A stretch of 64,000 nucleotides of DNA from Pseudomonas sp. ACN8 (GCF_002303925.1 NZ_MRCS01000013.1:1-64000), one strand, 5' to 3'; positions 30,246 to 40,001 are shown, counted from the first letter of the stretch. The notes: generated from the sequence alone by a model not told the origin. Program-made: numbers and translations.

Positions 30246-30259
30246 GGCGCGCCGCCGAT

Positions 30260-30943
30260 TTAATGTCCCATGAGCCAATGCTGATGCGGACCCGGCAAGG
30301 TCCAGATGCCGAACAGCATCACCAGCAATCCGCCTGCCATGCGCACGCTGCGTTTGCGCAACAGTGCGGTGATGCGCTCGGCGGCAAGGCCTGTCGCCAG
30401 CAGCACCGGCCAGGTGCCGAGCCCGAACGCGAGCATCAACAACGCGCTATCCAGTGCGTTGCCCTGGCTGGCCGACCATAGCAAGGTGCTGTAGACCAGG
30501 CCGCACGGCAGCCAACCCCAGAGCGCGCCCAACAACAACGCACGGGGAACGTTCGACACCGGCAGCAACCGGTTGGCGACTGGCTGGATGTGCCGCCACA
30601 AGCCGCGACCGAGGCTTTCGATACGGGTCAGGCCGCTCCACCAGCCGGCCAGGTACAGGCCCATGGCAATCAGCAGCAACCCGGCGAGGATGCGCAGGAA
30701 CATCGCCGCCGGGCTGCTGGCCACGGCCCATCCGGCCAGGCCGATCAGCAGTCCGGCGCAGGCATAGCTCAGAATTCGGCCCAGGTTGTAGGCCAGCAGC
30801 AGGCGAAAGCGGCGGCTGCGTTGTTCCTTGGGAATCGCCAGGGTCAGCGCGCCCATCAAGCCGCCGCACATGCCCAGGCAGTGGCCGCCGCCGAGCAAGC
30901 CGAGGATCACCGCAGACACCAGCAGGGGCGCCAATTCAAGCAT
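30260..30943 (-). CDS. TauE/SafE-type membrane protein linked to cbb3 oxidase assembly
   Basis: This polytopic inner-membrane protein of 227 aa begins MLELAPLLVSAVILGLLGGG with about six hydrophobic segments. It belongs to the sulfite-exporter TauE/SafE-like family by pattern (GGGHCLGMCGGLMGALTLA, RILSYACAGLLIGLAG, GLVYSTLLWS). The H21-C22-x3-C26 motif in the first helix could bind metal. It overlaps ccoS by 8 bp at the end of the ccoGHIS set, so a role in copper or haem handling for the oxidase is inferred, not shown. Confidence 0.8.
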   Translation of the reverse strand: MLELAPLLVSAVILGLLGGGHCLGMCGGLMGALTLAIPKEQRSRRFRLLLAYNLGRILSYACAGLLIGLAGWAVASSPAAMFLRILAGLLLIAMGLYLAGWWSGLTRIESLGRGLWRHIQPVANRLLPVSNVPRALLLGALWGWLPCGLVYSTLLWSASQGNALDSALLMLAFGLGTWPVLLATGLAAERITALLRKRSVRMAGGLLVMLFGIWTLPGPHQHWLMGH

Positions 30944-31154
30944 GAGGTGGGGCCTTGTCTTGCGGTTTGGCCGGTTGGCCGCTGGCCTCATCGACGGCAG
31001 CGGTGTGGTTCGGGTCCTGGTCGTCGAACAGGATGCTGTGGGCCGGGCCGTCGAGATCGTCGTACTGACCGCTGTCCACCGCCCAGAAGAAGATATAGAC
31101 GGCAATGGCCACAATCAGCAGCGCAGCGGGAATCATCACGTAAAGAGCTGGCAT
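30936..31154 (-). CDS. ccoS: cbb3 oxidase assembly protein CcoS
   Basis: This small single-span membrane protein of 72 aa begins MPALYVMIPAALLIVAIAVYIFFWAVDSGQYDDLDGPA. The conserved F.WAV.SGQYDDL segment is diagnostic. CcoS is needed for a mature, cofactor-loaded CcoN. It overlaps the TauE-like gene downstream and lies 22 bp after ccoI. Confidence 0.92.
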   Translation of the reverse strand: MPALYVMIPAALLIVAIAVYIFFWAVDSGQYDDLDGPAHSILFDDQDPNHTAAVDEASGQPAKPQDKAPPHA

Positions 31155-31176
31155 CTGGACTCCATGCCCGCACGGC

Positions 31177-33627
31177 TCAGGCCGGCAGCGGGCGGGTTTC
31201 TGGCATGGTGCAGGGGGCGGGCGCGCTCGGCATGCGAGTCAGGCGCAGCGCGTTCAACACCACGGTCAACGAACTGATCGACATGCCCACCGCCGCCCAG
31301 ACCGGAGTGATCCAGCCGAGGGCGGCGAAGGGCAACATGAGGCCATTGTACAACCCGGCCCACAGAAGGTTCTCGATAATGACCCGGCGGGTGCGCCGCG
31401 CCAGGCTGAAGGCTTGCACCAGGGCGTCGAGGCGGTTGGACAGCAACACGGCGTCGGCACTGGTTTTCGCAAGGTCGGTGGCCGAGCCCATGGCGACGCT
31501 GATATCCGCAGCCGCCAGCACTGGCACGTCATTGACCCCGTCCCCGAGCATCAACACCTTGCGACCTTCCTTGTGCAGTTGTTGCAGGACCTGCAGTTTA
31601 TCGTCCGGACGCAAACCGCCACGGGCTTCGTCGATACCGAGTTCCGCCGCCACGCTGGCGACCATCGGCGAGCTGTCGCCGGACAACAACAGCGTGCGCC
31701 AGCCACGCGCCTTGCACGCGGCCAACAATGCGGGCGCATCGGCCCGCAAGCGATCATCGAGGACGAGCCAGGCCAGCGGTCCCTGGCTGTCGCCAAGCAG
31801 CAGCCATTGGCCGGCTTCTTCGGGCATCGACGGCACCACGGCGCCGCTGAGTTCGCAGACGAAACACGGTTGGCCAATGCGCAGGCGTCGCCCTTCAACC
31901 AGACCCTCCAGGCCAAGGCCCGGTGTGCTGTGGACTTCTTCGGCAGCCATCGGCGCGCGTCCGAAAGCACGGGCGATCGGGTGTTCGGAGCGGTTTTCCA
32001 GGGCGGCGGCGAGGCTCAGGCATTGGTCGCTGTCGAGCGCGCCGAGGGGGCGGATCGAGCGCAGCGCCAGGCGCCCTTCGGTGAGGGTGCCGGTCTTGTC
32101 GAAAATCACCGTGTCGATCTGGTTCAGTCCTTCCAGGACATGGCCGCGGGTCAGCAACAGACCGAGTTTGTGCAGTGTGCCGGTGGCAGCGGTGAGGGCG
32201 GTCGGCGTCGCCAGCGACAAGGCGCACGGGCAGGTCGCGACGAGCATCGCCAGCACGATCCAGAAGGCCCGCGATGAGTCCAGTTCCCACCACAGCAGGC
32301 CAATGGCCGCAGCAGCAATCAACGACAACAGCAGGAACCATTGCGCGGCGCGGTCGGCGATTTCCGCCAGTCGCGGTTTTTCGGCCTGGGCACGATCGAG
32401 CAGGCGAACGATGGCCGAGAGGCGAGTGTCCTGGCCCAGGGCCTGGACCTCGACGGTCAGTGCGCCTTCGACGTTCATTGTGCCGGCGGTGACCGCATCG
32501 CCCAGGGTGCGGGGTTGCGGCAGGTATTCGCCGGTCAGCAGCGACTCGTCGACACTCGACTGGCCGTCGAGGATCTTGCCGTCAGCCGGGAGAATGGCGC
32601 CCGGATGAACCAGCACCTGATCGCCAACACGCAGTTCACTGAGCAGAATGCGTTCGCTCTGGCCGTCGGCGGTCAATCGCAGGCACGAGGCGGGCAACAG
32701 ATTCACCAGCTGCGCGGTGGCGGCGGCGGTGCGCTCGCGGGCGCGTCGCTCCAGATAACGCCCGGCCAGCAGGAACAGGGCAAACATGCCGACGGCATCG
32801 AAATACAGTTCGCCGACCCCGGTGATGGACGTCCAGATCCCGGCGATGTAGGCGCTGCCGATGGCCAGCGACACCGAAACGTCCATGGTCAGATGGCGGG
32901 TGCGCAGATCGCGCATGGCACCTTTGAAGAACGGCGCGCAGCTGTAGAACACGATCGGGGTGGTGAGGAACAGCGCGACCCAGCGCAGGATGGTGTGCAG
33001 TTCGGGGCTGAGGTCGATGTTGAATTCAGGCCAGGTGGCCATGGTTGCCATCATTGCCTGGAACCACAGCAACCCGGCCACGCCGAGCTGGCGCAGGGCC
33101 AAGCGGTTTTCGCTGGCCAGTTGTTCACTGGCCCGGTCGGCCTGATACGGGTGTGCGGCGTAACCGATGTGGCGCAGTTCGCTGAGGATCTGGCTCAGCG
33201 GTAATTGCGCGTCGGACCAGCGTACATGCAGGCGATGGTTGGACAGGTTCAGGCGCGCTTCAGCCACGGCCGGCAAGGTACGCAGGTGTTTTTCGATCAG
33301 CCAGCCGCAGGCGGCGCAGCTGATGCCTTCCATCAACAGTGTGGTTTCGGCGAGTTCGCCGTCGTGGCGAACGAAGGGTTGCTGCACATCGGCACGGTCG
33401 TACAGCGCCAGTTCATCCACCAGTTGCACCGGCAGCGCCTCGGGGTTGACCGAGGCTTCACTGCGGTGCTGGTAATAGCTTTCCAGACCGCCGGCCACAA
33501 TGGCTTCGGCCACGGCCTGGCAACCCGGGCAGCAGAATTCGCGGGTTTGCCCGAGGACCGCGGCGGTGAAGCGGCTGCCGGCCGGGACGGGGAGCGCGCA
33601 GTGGTAGCAGGGGAGTTGGGTGGTCAT
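31177..33627 (-). CDS. ccoI: Copper-translocating P-type ATPase CcoI (cbb3 assembly)
   Basis: This P1B-type ATPase supplies copper for cbb3 oxidase maturation. The 816-aa protein has an N-terminal cysteine region (C7-x2-C10, C32-C33-x2-C36) typical of the CcoI/FixI group, and a heavy-metal domain with C104-x2-C107. About eight membrane helices follow, with C466-P-C468 in the transport path, phosphorylation site D510-KTGT and the hinge GDGVNDVP. It is encoded between ccoH and ccoS; a REPIN separates it from ccoH. Confidence 0.94.
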   Translation of the reverse strand: MTTQLPCYHCALPVPAGSRFTAAVLGQTREFCCPGCQAVAEAIVAGGLESYYQHRSEASVNPEALPVQLVDELALYDRADVQQPFVRHDGELAETTLLMEGISCAACGWLIEKHLRTLPAVAEARLNLSNHRLHVRWSDAQLPLSQILSELRHIGYAAHPYQADRASEQLASENRLALRQLGVAGLLWFQAMMATMATWPEFNIDLSPELHTILRWVALFLTTPIVFYSCAPFFKGAMRDLRTRHLTMDVSVSLAIGSAYIAGIWTSITGVGELYFDAVGMFALFLLAGRYLERRARERTAAATAQLVNLLPASCLRLTADGQSERILLSELRVGDQVLVHPGAILPADGKILDGQSSVDESLLTGEYLPQPRTLGDAVTAGTMNVEGALTVEVQALGQDTRLSAIVRLLDRAQAEKPRLAEIADRAAQWFLLLSLIAAAAIGLLWWELDSSRAFWIVLAMLVATCPCALSLATPTALTAATGTLHKLGLLLTRGHVLEGLNQIDTVIFDKTGTLTEGRLALRSIRPLGALDSDQCLSLAAALENRSEHPIARAFGRAPMAAEEVHSTPGLGLEGLVEGRRLRIGQPCFVCELSGAVVPSMPEEAGQWLLLGDSQGPLAWLVLDDRLRADAPALLAACKARGWRTLLLSGDSSPMVASVAAELGIDEARGGLRPDDKLQVLQQLHKEGRKVLMLGDGVNDVPVLAAADISVAMGSATDLAKTSADAVLLSNRLDALVQAFSLARRTRRVIIENLLWAGLYNGLMLPFAALGWITPVWAAVGMSISSLTVVLNALRLTRMPSAPAPCTMPETRPLPA

Positions 33628-33659
33628 GAAGTGGAGTCTACATCGTCCGGGAGGGCCTC

Positions 33660-33752
33660 ATCGCGAGCAGGCTCGCTCCCACAGTTGATCGGTGTCGTGC
33701 ACAGGATGCGGGTGCACAGGCGATCAAATGTGGGAGCGAGCTTGCTCGCGAT
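33660..33752. repeat. REPIN between ccoH and ccoI
   Basis: Arms 33660-33684 and 33728-33752 flank a 43-bp interior with GTCGTGCACAGGATGCGGGT. It sits inside the ccoG-ccoH-ccoI-ccoS gene set. Confidence 0.9.
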
Positions 33753-33767
33753 GCGCGAAGCGCGGCT

Positions 33768-34307
33768 TTATTTCTTCAGATCTTCGGCACCTTGCAGCGG
33801 CTCGTCGCCCAGCAGCAGGTCCTTGTCATGGCTGACCATTTCCTCTTCGAACATGCGCCAGATGTGCTCGTCCTGAGTGCCAAGCAATTCGACAAAACGC
33901 CGGCCTTCGATCTTGTCGCTCAACTGGCCGATGTAGCGGCCCTGTTCGGTTTCGCTGCGGGTCAGGGTGATCTTGCGATCCTTTTCCGGCTGGGTCGGCG
34001 AGATCAGGTTCAGCTCCAGGGTCCCGGGCTGGCTGTCGCCGCTCAGGCGCAGGTCAACCTCGCCGGTCATGCCGTCGAGATGAACACTGGCACGCATTTT
34101 CAGGGTCTGGGCCAGAAGCTCACGGTCAAGGGAGCGGTTGATGCCTTTGCCGGCCTCGTAGTAGTTGTCGTTGACCAGGTTGTCCGGGTTGTTCACCGCG
34201 ATGGTCACCATGGACAAGGTCAAGGCCACCGAGCAGGCCAGGATCCCGATGATGATCCACGGCCAGAGGTGCTTGTACCAGGGACTTGCGGCAGTTGCTG
34301 CGGGCAT
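33768..34307 (-). CDS. ccoH: FixH/CcoH family cbb3 assembly protein
   Basis: This single-span membrane protein of 179 aa begins MPAATAASPWYKHLWPWIIIGILACSVALTLSMVTIAV. The DNLVNDNYYEAGKGINR stretch just after the helix is the FixH family hallmark. It helps assemble or stabilise the cbb3 oxidase. It starts 11 bp after ccoG. A start five codons upstream is possible. Confidence 0.92.
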   Translation of the reverse strand: MPAATAASPWYKHLWPWIIIGILACSVALTLSMVTIAVNNPDNLVNDNYYEAGKGINRSLDRELLAQTLKMRASVHLDGMTGEVDLRLSGDSQPGTLELNLISPTQPEKDRKITLTRSETEQGRYIGQLSDKIEGRRFVELLGTQDEHIWRMFEEEMVSHDKDLLLGDEPLQGAEDLKK

Positions 34308-34318
34308 GTTCAGTTCTC

Positions 34319-35734
34319 TCAACGATTCTGTGGGCCGATGAACCGGCTCTTGGCTTCAATGTGGACGCTGTCGTCATCGGCGTCCTTGAGGATGAATTTC
34401 ACCTCGTTGGTGCTCGACGGCAGTTTTTCCGGTGCGACGGACAGCTCGACAGGCTGGCTGACGATGTCGCCGGCCGCGACCTTGATCTCGCGTCGACCCT
34501 GCAATTTGAGATCCGGCAGGCCGGAGGCGTCGAGCAGGTAGGTATGGTCGCGCTGGTCCTTGTTCATGATTTTCAGGCTGTAGACGTTTTCGATTCGGCC
34601 TTCGGCGTTCTCGCGGTACAGCACGCGGTCCTTGCTGACATCGAAGCCCACCAGCGCACGCATGAAGAATGCCGTCACCAGCAGACTGATCATTGCCAGC
34701 AGCACAATGGCATAGCCAATCAGGCGCGGACGCAGTTTATGGGTTTTCTGCCCGGACAGGTTGTGCTCGGTGGTGTAGCTGATCAGCCCGCGTGGATACT
34801 CCATTTTGTCCATGATGGCGTCGCAGGCATCGATGCACGCGGCGCAACCGATGCACTCGATTTGCAGGCCGTCGCGGATGTCGATACCGGTCGGGCAGAC
34901 CTGGACGCACATGGTGCAGTCGATGCAGTCACCCAGGCCCTGAGCCTTGTAGTCGATGCCTTTTTTACGCGGGCCACGGCCTTCGCCACGGCGCGGGTCG
35001 TAGGAAACGATCAGGGTATCCTTGTCGAACATCACGCTCTGGAAGCGTGCGTACGGGCACATGTAGATGCACACCTGTTCGCGCAACCAGCCGGCGTTGC
35101 CGTAAGTGGCGAGGGTGAAGAAACCGACCCAGAAGTACGACCAGCCATCCGCCTGGCCGGTGAAGAAGTCGAACACCAGTTCGCGGATCGGCGAGAAGTA
35201 GCCGACGAAGGTCATGCCGGTGACGAAACCGATCAACAGCCACAGGGTGTGCTTGCTGAGTTTGCGCACGAACTTGTTGGCGCTCATTGGCGCTTTGTCG
35301 AGCTTGATGCGTTGGTTGCGGTCACCTTCGGTGACTTTTTCGCACCACATGAAGATCCAGGTCCAGACGCTTTGCGGGCAGGTATAGCCGCACCAGACCC
35401 GTCCGGCGTACACGGTGATGAAGAACAGGCCGAACGCGGCGATGATCAACATGCCGGACAGCAGAATGAAGTCCTGGGGCCAGAAGGTGGCGCCGAAAAT
35501 GAAGAACTTGCGCTCCGGCAGGTTCCACCACACAGCCTGATGACCGCCCCAGTTCAGCCACACCGTGCCGAAATACAGCAGGAACAACAGGGCTCCGCCG
35601 GTCATCCGCAGGTTGCGAAACAGGCCGGTGAAGGCGCGGGTGTAGATTTTTTCCCTGGCGGCGTAGAGGTCGACGCTGTTGTTCGCGTTCCTGGTGGGTG
35701 GAGTGACGTCGTGTACCGGAATCTGGTTGCTCAT
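34319..35734 (-). CDS. ccoG: cbb3 oxidase accessory protein CcoG (membrane ferredoxin-like)
   Basis: This multi-span protein of 471 aa has two [4Fe-4S] motifs (CIDCTMCVQVCP and CIGCAACIDACD, residues ~275-320). A membrane-proximal CGYTCPQSVWTWIFMWCEK stretch is also present. CcoG is thought to reduce copper for oxidase assembly. The C-terminal periplasmic immunoglobulin-like domain is typical of the family. Either of two adjacent ATG codons (35737 or 35734) could be used. A weak Anr-type box lies ~150 bp upstream. Confidence 0.93.
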   Translation of the reverse strand: MSNQIPVHDVTPPTRNANNSVDLYAAREKIYTRAFTGLFRNLRMTGGALLFLLYFGTVWLNWGGHQAVWWNLPERKFFIFGATFWPQDFILLSGMLIIAAFGLFFITVYAGRVWCGYTCPQSVWTWIFMWCEKVTEGDRNQRIKLDKAPMSANKFVRKLSKHTLWLLIGFVTGMTFVGYFSPIRELVFDFFTGQADGWSYFWVGFFTLATYGNAGWLREQVCIYMCPYARFQSVMFDKDTLIVSYDPRRGEGRGPRKKGIDYKAQGLGDCIDCTMCVQVCPTGIDIRDGLQIECIGCAACIDACDAIMDKMEYPRGLISYTTEHNLSGQKTHKLRPRLIGYAIVLLAMISLLVTAFFMRALVGFDVSKDRVLYRENAEGRIENVYSLKIMNKDQRDHTYLLDASGLPDLKLQGRREIKVAAGDIVSQPVELSVAPEKLPSSTNEVKFILKDADDDSVHIEAKSRFIGPQNR

Positions 35735-35885
35735 CATTGCATCCCACGGCAGTGGAAAAATGCCTCGGTCAGTACGTGCCAACCGCGGTCAAAAAGGGGT
35801 GTTGCAGTGGCGCAATGATACGCCTGTCGCTCTAGCCAGCGGGTGCGACCTTTGGTCACGTTTGGCAAAATCATTTGATAGTGTA

Positions 35886-35899
35886 ATGACTTGAATCAA
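35886..35899. promoter_or_regulatory. Anr-type box TTGAT-TCAA-GTCAT upstream of ccoG
   Basis: Read on the minus strand, the first half-site is perfect and the second keeps TCA. The centre is about 158 bp upstream of the ccoG start. Confidence 0.5.
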
Positions 35900-35939
35900 T
35901 TGACTTGGGAATTATGGACGGTTTTGCGCATGTCGCCCG

Positions 35940-36350
35940 TCATTCGACCCATGGGTTAATCAGTTGTACGCCGCTGGACTGAAAGTCTGCGACATTGCGT
36001 GTTACGACGGTCAATCCATGAACCAGCGCCGTAGCTGCAATCAACGCGTCACTTTCATTGGCGCGGTCTGGGACATGCAGCCCTGCACAGCGTATAGCTA
36101 CGGCCGTATCGACCGGCAGGATGCGGGAATCGAATGCCGGCATAACATGATGCTTCAACCAAGTGCGCAGTACCTTCCCTTGGGTGGCATCCCGGCGCTC
36201 TATTCTCAGGACGCCAGTCTCCAGCTCCTTCAAGGTGATAGCCGAAATGAACAGGCGTGGCGCGATCACACTTTTGGCCCATGCAACGACGTTCGCGTCG
36301 GCATGCGGTTTGCGCAGTTCAGAAATCACGTTGGTGTCGAGTAGATACAT
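35940..36350 (-). CDS. VapC-type PIN-domain toxin
   Basis: This putative RNase toxin has 136 aa. The PIN-domain acidic residues are visible: D5 (MYLLDTNVISEL), E42 (KELETG), D101 (ESDALIAAT) and D122 (NVADF). It starts within the stop of the antitoxin gene (TGATG overlap), the usual co-translated arrangement. It lies between ccoG and ccoP1, where I recall no such gene in P. aeruginosa, so it was probably acquired. No frameshift or missing catalytic residue is seen, so it may be active. Confidence 0.92.
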   Translation of the reverse strand: MYLLDTNVISELRKPHADANVVAWAKSVIAPRLFISAITLKELETGVLRIERRDATQGKVLRTWLKHHVMPAFDSRILPVDTAVAIRCAGLHVPDRANESDALIAATALVHGLTVVTRNVADFQSSGVQLINPWVE

Positions 36351-36604
36351 CAGGTCAGATCCACAGGGCGATGGTTGATCACAGCGCGCTCGGTTTCGAA
36401 TTCAATGTCTGCCGCGTCCGGCATCACCAGCAATTCAACGATATCAGCGTTGGTGCCAGTCAGTTTTTGGTAGTCCTCAATGCTTAGCAGTACATGGGCC
36501 GGTTTGCCTCGATCAGTGATGAAAACGGGCCCCTGACGAGTGGCTTTTTTGGCACCACTTGTGTCCTGGTTGAATTCGCGGCTGGATATTGTGGTGATGG
36601 CCAT
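36350..36604 (-). CDS. Phd/YefM-type antitoxin of the VapC pair
   Basis: This antitoxin of 84 aa begins MAITTISSREFNQDTSGAKKATRQGPVFITDRGKPAHVLLS. The N-terminal SSREFNQDTSGAKKA and VFITDRGKPAHVL segments are the Phd/YefM DNA-binding fold. The acidic C-terminal half (ADIVELLVMPDAADIEFETE) should wrap the toxin. The GTG one codon upstream was rejected in favour of ATG 36604, which has AGGAGGG about 8 bases before it. A palindrome suited to autorepression lies 28 bp upstream. Confidence 0.9.
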   Translation of the reverse strand: MAITTISSREFNQDTSGAKKATRQGPVFITDRGKPAHVLLSIEDYQKLTGTNADIVELLVMPDAADIEFETERAVINHRPVDLT

Positions 36605-36631
36605 CACGGTTGGCCCTCCTGAAGCAGCTTT

Positions 36632-36647
36632 GTAGAAACGTTACTAC
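36632..36647. promoter_or_regulatory. Palindrome upstream of the antitoxin gene, candidate TA operator
   Basis: GTAGAAACGTTACTAC is palindromic at 14 of 16 positions. It lies 28 bp before the antitoxin ATG, where toxin-antitoxin complexes usually bind to repress their own promoter. Confidence 0.6.
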
Positions 36648-36726
36648 TATGCGTGGCGATCGACAACCTCGAGGCAGGTGCCGGGCATTACCGTCGGTCG
36701 AAACCATTGGACACTGCCGAACAAAC

Positions 36727-36768
36727 AAAACGGCCCCGCCAATTCACATTGGCGGGGCCGTTTTTTGT
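36727..36768 (-). terminator. Terminator of the ccoN1O1Q1P1 operon
   Basis: A 12-bp GC-rich stem (AACGGCCCCGCCAAT with ATTGGCGGGGCCGTT) has a T-tract on the plus side and an A-rich stretch on the left, so it works on either strand. It lies 18 bp after the ccoP1 stop. Confidence 0.92.
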
Positions 36769-36785
36769 TGCTTCAAGCGTTTGCC

Positions 36786-37763
36786 TTACTCGGCGTCCGC
36801 TGCCTTCTCACCGTGAGACAGGCTGTAGACATAAGCGGCCAGCAGGTGAACCTTGTCGTTACCCTGCATTGCCTCTTGCGCAGGCATCTGGCCCTGACGG
36901 CCGTAACGGATGGTCTGCTGCAACTGAGCGAAGCTCGAACCGTAGATGAACGCTGCCGGGTGAGTCAGGTCAGGTGCGCCCATCGCTGGCGTGCCTTTGC
37001 CTTCCGGGCCGTGGCACGCCACGCAGTTGGTAGCGAACAGTTTCTGTCCGGCAACCGGGTCGGCCTTGGTGCCTTCCGGCAGCTTGCGGCCATCAAGGTT
37101 GGTCAGGACAAACGCGGCCACGTCGGCCACGCCTTGCTCGCCGATCACTTCAGCCCACGCAGGCATTACCGCATGACGGCCGCCCATGATGGTGGTCTTG
37201 ATGGTTTGCGGCTCGCCGCCCCAGCGCCAGTCGGCGTCGGTCAGGTTCGGGAAGCCATAGGCGCCTTTGGCGTCGGAACCGTGGCAAACCGAGCAGTTGG
37301 AGGCGAACAGGCGGCCACCCATCTTCAGGGCTTGCGGGTCCTTGGCCACTTCTTCGATTGGCATGGCCGCGAACTTGGCGAAGATCGGACCGAACTTGGC
37401 GTCCGACCTGGCCATTTCCTTTTCCCACTCGTGAACGCCGGTCCAGCCGGTCTGACCGTTGGCGAACGCGGTCTGCTTCTCGTTATCGAGGTAGTTGTAA
37501 CCCGGCAGCAGGCCTTTCCAGTTGCCCAGGCCCGGGTACAGTACCAGGTAGCCGAGGGCGAAGATGATGGTGCCCACGAACAGCATGAACCACCATTTCG
37601 GCAGCGGGTTGTCGTACTCCTCGATCCCGTCGAAGGAGTGACCAACCGTCTCGTCGGTTTGCTCGGCGCGCTGGCCCTTGCGGGTGGACAGCAGCAGCCA
37701 GGTCAGGGCGAAGATGGTGCCGAGACTGAGGACTGTGACGTACAGACTCCAGAATGTAGTCAT
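36786..37763 (-). CDS. ccoP1: cbb3-1 cytochrome c oxidase subunit III (dihaem CcoP)
   Basis: This membrane-anchored dihaem cytochrome c of 325 aa passes electrons to CcoO/CcoN. Two N-terminal hydrophobic segments (residues ~5-25 and ~55-80) precede two haem sites, CSVCH and CVACH, each with a following Met ligand region ([20 protein letters not shown]). Its ATG overlaps the ccoQ1 stop by 4 bp. It is the last gene of the first cbb3 operon, adjacent to ccoG, matching the position of the first copy in P. aeruginosa. Confidence 0.95.
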   Translation of the reverse strand: MTTFWSLYVTVLSLGTIFALTWLLLSTRKGQRAEQTDETVGHSFDGIEEYDNPLPKWWFMLFVGTIIFALGYLVLYPGLGNWKGLLPGYNYLDNEKQTAFANGQTGWTGVHEWEKEMARSDAKFGPIFAKFAAMPIEEVAKDPQALKMGGRLFASNCSVCHGSDAKGAYGFPNLTDADWRWGGEPQTIKTTIMGGRHAVMPAWAEVIGEQGVADVAAFVLTNLDGRKLPEGTKADPVAGQKLFATNCVACHGPEGKGTPAMGAPDLTHPAAFIYGSSFAQLQQTIRYGRQGQMPAQEAMQGNDKVHLLAAYVYSLSHGEKAADAE

Positions 37764-37945
37764 TCTTTGTTACTCCTAGAAGCTTGCTCGACGTGCTTGA
37801 TGGCTTCGGGATCATCCGCGAAAGGCAGCAAGGTCGCGTCTTCAAACTCCGACTTGCGCTTGGGACTGAACACCCACAGTGCCAGTCCGATGAAGGCCAC
37901 CATCACGACAACGGTGCCCAGGCCACGAATCATCCCGATATCCAT
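37760..37945 (-). CDS. ccoQ1: cbb3-1 oxidase subunit CcoQ
   Basis: This single-span stabilising subunit of 61 aa begins [26 protein letters not shown] followed by [22 protein letters not shown] 37945 with GGTGA upstream is preferred over a GTG three codons earlier. It is short, so it is easily missed by automated calling. Confidence 0.92.
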   Translation of the reverse strand: MDIGMIRGLGTVVVMVAFIGLALWVFSPKRKSEFEDATLLPFADDPEAIKHVEQASRSNKE

Positions 37946-37950
37946 CCAAT

Positions 37951-38559
37951 TCACCGTTTGCTTTTGATGATGGTGCCCAGGCCTTGCAGATAGGCCACCA
38001 GCGCGTCCATTTCGGTTTTGCCCTTCACAGCATCCCTGGCGCCGGCGATGTCTTCGTCGGTGTAAGGGACGCCGAGCGTGCGCAAGACTTCCATTTTCTT
38101 GGCGGTGTCTTTGCCGTCGAGCTTGTTTTCCACGAGGAACGGGTAGGCCGGCATTTTCGACTCGGGCACTACGTTGCGCGGGTTGTACAGGTGCGCACGC
38201 TGCCAGTCATCGGAGTAACGGCCGCCGACGCGGGCCAGGTCCGGACCGGTACGCTTGGAACCCCACAGGAACGGGTGGTCCCAGACGCTTTCACCGGCGA
38301 CCGAGTAGTGGCCGTAGCGTTCGGTTTCGGCACGGAACGGACGGATCATCTGCGAGTGGCAGCCGACACAACCGTTGGCGATATAAACGTCCCGGCCTTC
38401 CAGTTCAAGGGCGGTGCGGGGCTTCATGCCCTCGACCGGCTTGTTGGTGACGTCCTGGAAAAACAGCGGAACGATCTGGGTCAAGCCGCCGATGCTGACG
38501 GCGATGACCATGAAGAAGGCCAGCAGGCCAATATTCTTCTCGACTGCTTCATGCTTCAT
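37951..38559 (-). CDS. ccoO1: cbb3-1 cytochrome c oxidase subunit II (CcoO)
   Basis: This monohaem cytochrome c subunit of 202 aa has an N-terminal anchor ([25 protein letters not shown]) and a haem site CVGCHSQM near residue 70. Its ATG overlaps the ccoN1 stop by one base, so it is translationally coupled to it. The 202-aa length equals CcoO2, and the two are highly similar in sequence. Confidence 0.95.
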   Translation of the reverse strand: MKHEAVEKNIGLLAFFMVIAVSIGGLTQIVPLFFQDVTNKPVEGMKPRTALELEGRDVYIANGCVGCHSQMIRPFRAETERYGHYSVAGESVWDHPFLWGSKRTGPDLARVGGRYSDDWQRAHLYNPRNVVPESKMPAYPFLVENKLDGKDTAKKMEVLRTLGVPYTDEDIAGARDAVKGKTEMDALVAYLQGLGTIIKSKR

Positions 38560-40001
38560 CAGTGAGCTCCAACTACGGCAATCTGTTCGGCGGCTTTGGC
38601 TTCAGCCGGGTTCGAGGCGCGTACGGTACGGAATACGTTGTAGGCCATGAACAGCATGCCGGTGGCGAAGAACGCACCGCCCAGGGCGCGGACGATGAAG
38701 CCCGGGTGGCTGGCTTGCAGCGCTTCGACGAACGAGTAGGTGAGGGTGCCGTCATCGTTGATTGCACGCCACATCAAACCCTGGGTGATGCCGTTGACCC
38801 ACATCGAAGCGATGTAGAGCACGGTACCGATGGTCGCGAGCCAGAAGTGGGTGTTGATCAGGCCGGTGCTGTGCATCTGCGCACGACCGAACAGTTTCGG
38901 GATCATGTGGTAGATGGCGCCGATCGAGATCATTGCAACCCAGCCCAGAGCGCCGGCATGTACGTGGCCGATGGTCCAGTCGGTGTAGTGCGACAACGAG
39001 TTGACGGTCTTGATCGCCATCATCGGACCTTCGAAGGTCGACATGCCGTAGAACGCCAGGGAGACCACCAGGAAGCGCAGGATCGGGTCGGTGCGCAGCT
39101 TATGCCAGGCGCCCGACAGGGTCATCATGCCGTTGATCATGCCGCCCCAGCTTGGCGCCAGCAGGATGATCGACATCGCCATGCCCAGCGACTGAGCCCA
39201 GTCCGGCAAGGCGGTGTAGTGCAGGTGGTGTGGACCCGCCCAGATGTACAGGGTGATCAGCGCCCAGAAGTGCACGATCGACAGGCGATAGGAGTAGATC
39301 GGGCGTTCGGCCTGTTTCGGCACGAAGTAGTACATCATGCCCAGGAAGCCGGTAGTCAGGAAGAAGCCCACGGCGTTGTGGCCGTACCACCACTGGATCA
39401 TCGCGTCCGTCGCGCCCGAGTAGGCCGAGTAGGACTTGAACAGGCTGACCGGCAGCGACATGTGGTTGACGATGTGCAGCATCGCGGTCACGACGATGAA
39501 TGCGCCGTAGAACCAGTTACCCACATAGATATGCTTGGTCTTGCGCTTGACGATGGTGCCGAAGAACACCAGACCGTAGGTGACCCAGACAATGGCCAGC
39601 AGAATAGCCAGGGGCCATTCCAGTTCCGCGTATTCCTTGGTGGTGGTGAAACCCATCGGCAAGGTAATGATCGCGCCGACGATCACCGCTTGCCATCCCC
39701 AGAAGGTGAAGGCAGCGAGGCTGTCGGAAATCAGTCGCGTTTGGCAGGTTCGCTGCACGACGTAATAAGAAGTGGCAAACAGTGCACATCCACCGAAGGC
39801 GAAAATCACCAGGTTGGTGTGCAGCGGGCGCAGGCGTCCAAAGCTCGTCCATGCCAGACCGAAGTTCAACTCCGGCCAGACCAGTTGCGAGGCAATGAAG
39901 ACACCGAGCCCCATGCCAAGGATCCCCCAGACCACCGTCATGATGGCGAACTGGCGGACTACCTTATAGTTATAAGCAGTCGGACTGATTGCTGTGCTCA
40001 T
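38559..40001 (-). CDS. ccoN1: cbb3-1 cytochrome c oxidase catalytic subunit I (CcoN)
   Basis: This 12-span catalytic subunit of 480 aa carries the haem b and haem b3-CuB centre. Its histidine-rich segments include [51 protein letters not shown] and [13 protein letters not shown]. The start [21 protein letters not shown] at ATG 40001 is chosen; the ORF extends 55 codons further upstream without similarity to the family. An Anr-type box lies ~86 bp upstream. Long stretches share exact nucleotide identity with ccoN2. Confidence 0.95.
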   Translation of the reverse strand: MSTAISPTAYNYKVVRQFAIMTVVWGILGMGLGVFIASQLVWPELNFGLAWTSFGRLRPLHTNLVIFAFGGCALFATSYYVVQRTCQTRLISDSLAAFTFWGWQAVIVGAIITLPMGFTTTKEYAELEWPLAILLAIVWVTYGLVFFGTIVKRKTKHIYVGNWFYGAFIVVTAMLHIVNHMSLPVSLFKSYSAYSGATDAMIQWWYGHNAVGFFLTTGFLGMMYYFVPKQAERPIYSYRLSIVHFWALITLYIWAGPHHLHYTALPDWAQSLGMAMSIILLAPSWGGMINGMMTLSGAWHKLRTDPILRFLVVSLAFYGMSTFEGPMMAIKTVNSLSHYTDWTIGHVHAGALGWVAMISIGAIYHMIPKLFGRAQMHSTGLINTHFWLATIGTVLYIASMWVNGITQGLMWRAINDDGTLTYSFVEALQASHPGFIVRALGGAFFATGMLFMAYNVFRTVRASNPAEAKAAEQIAVVGAH

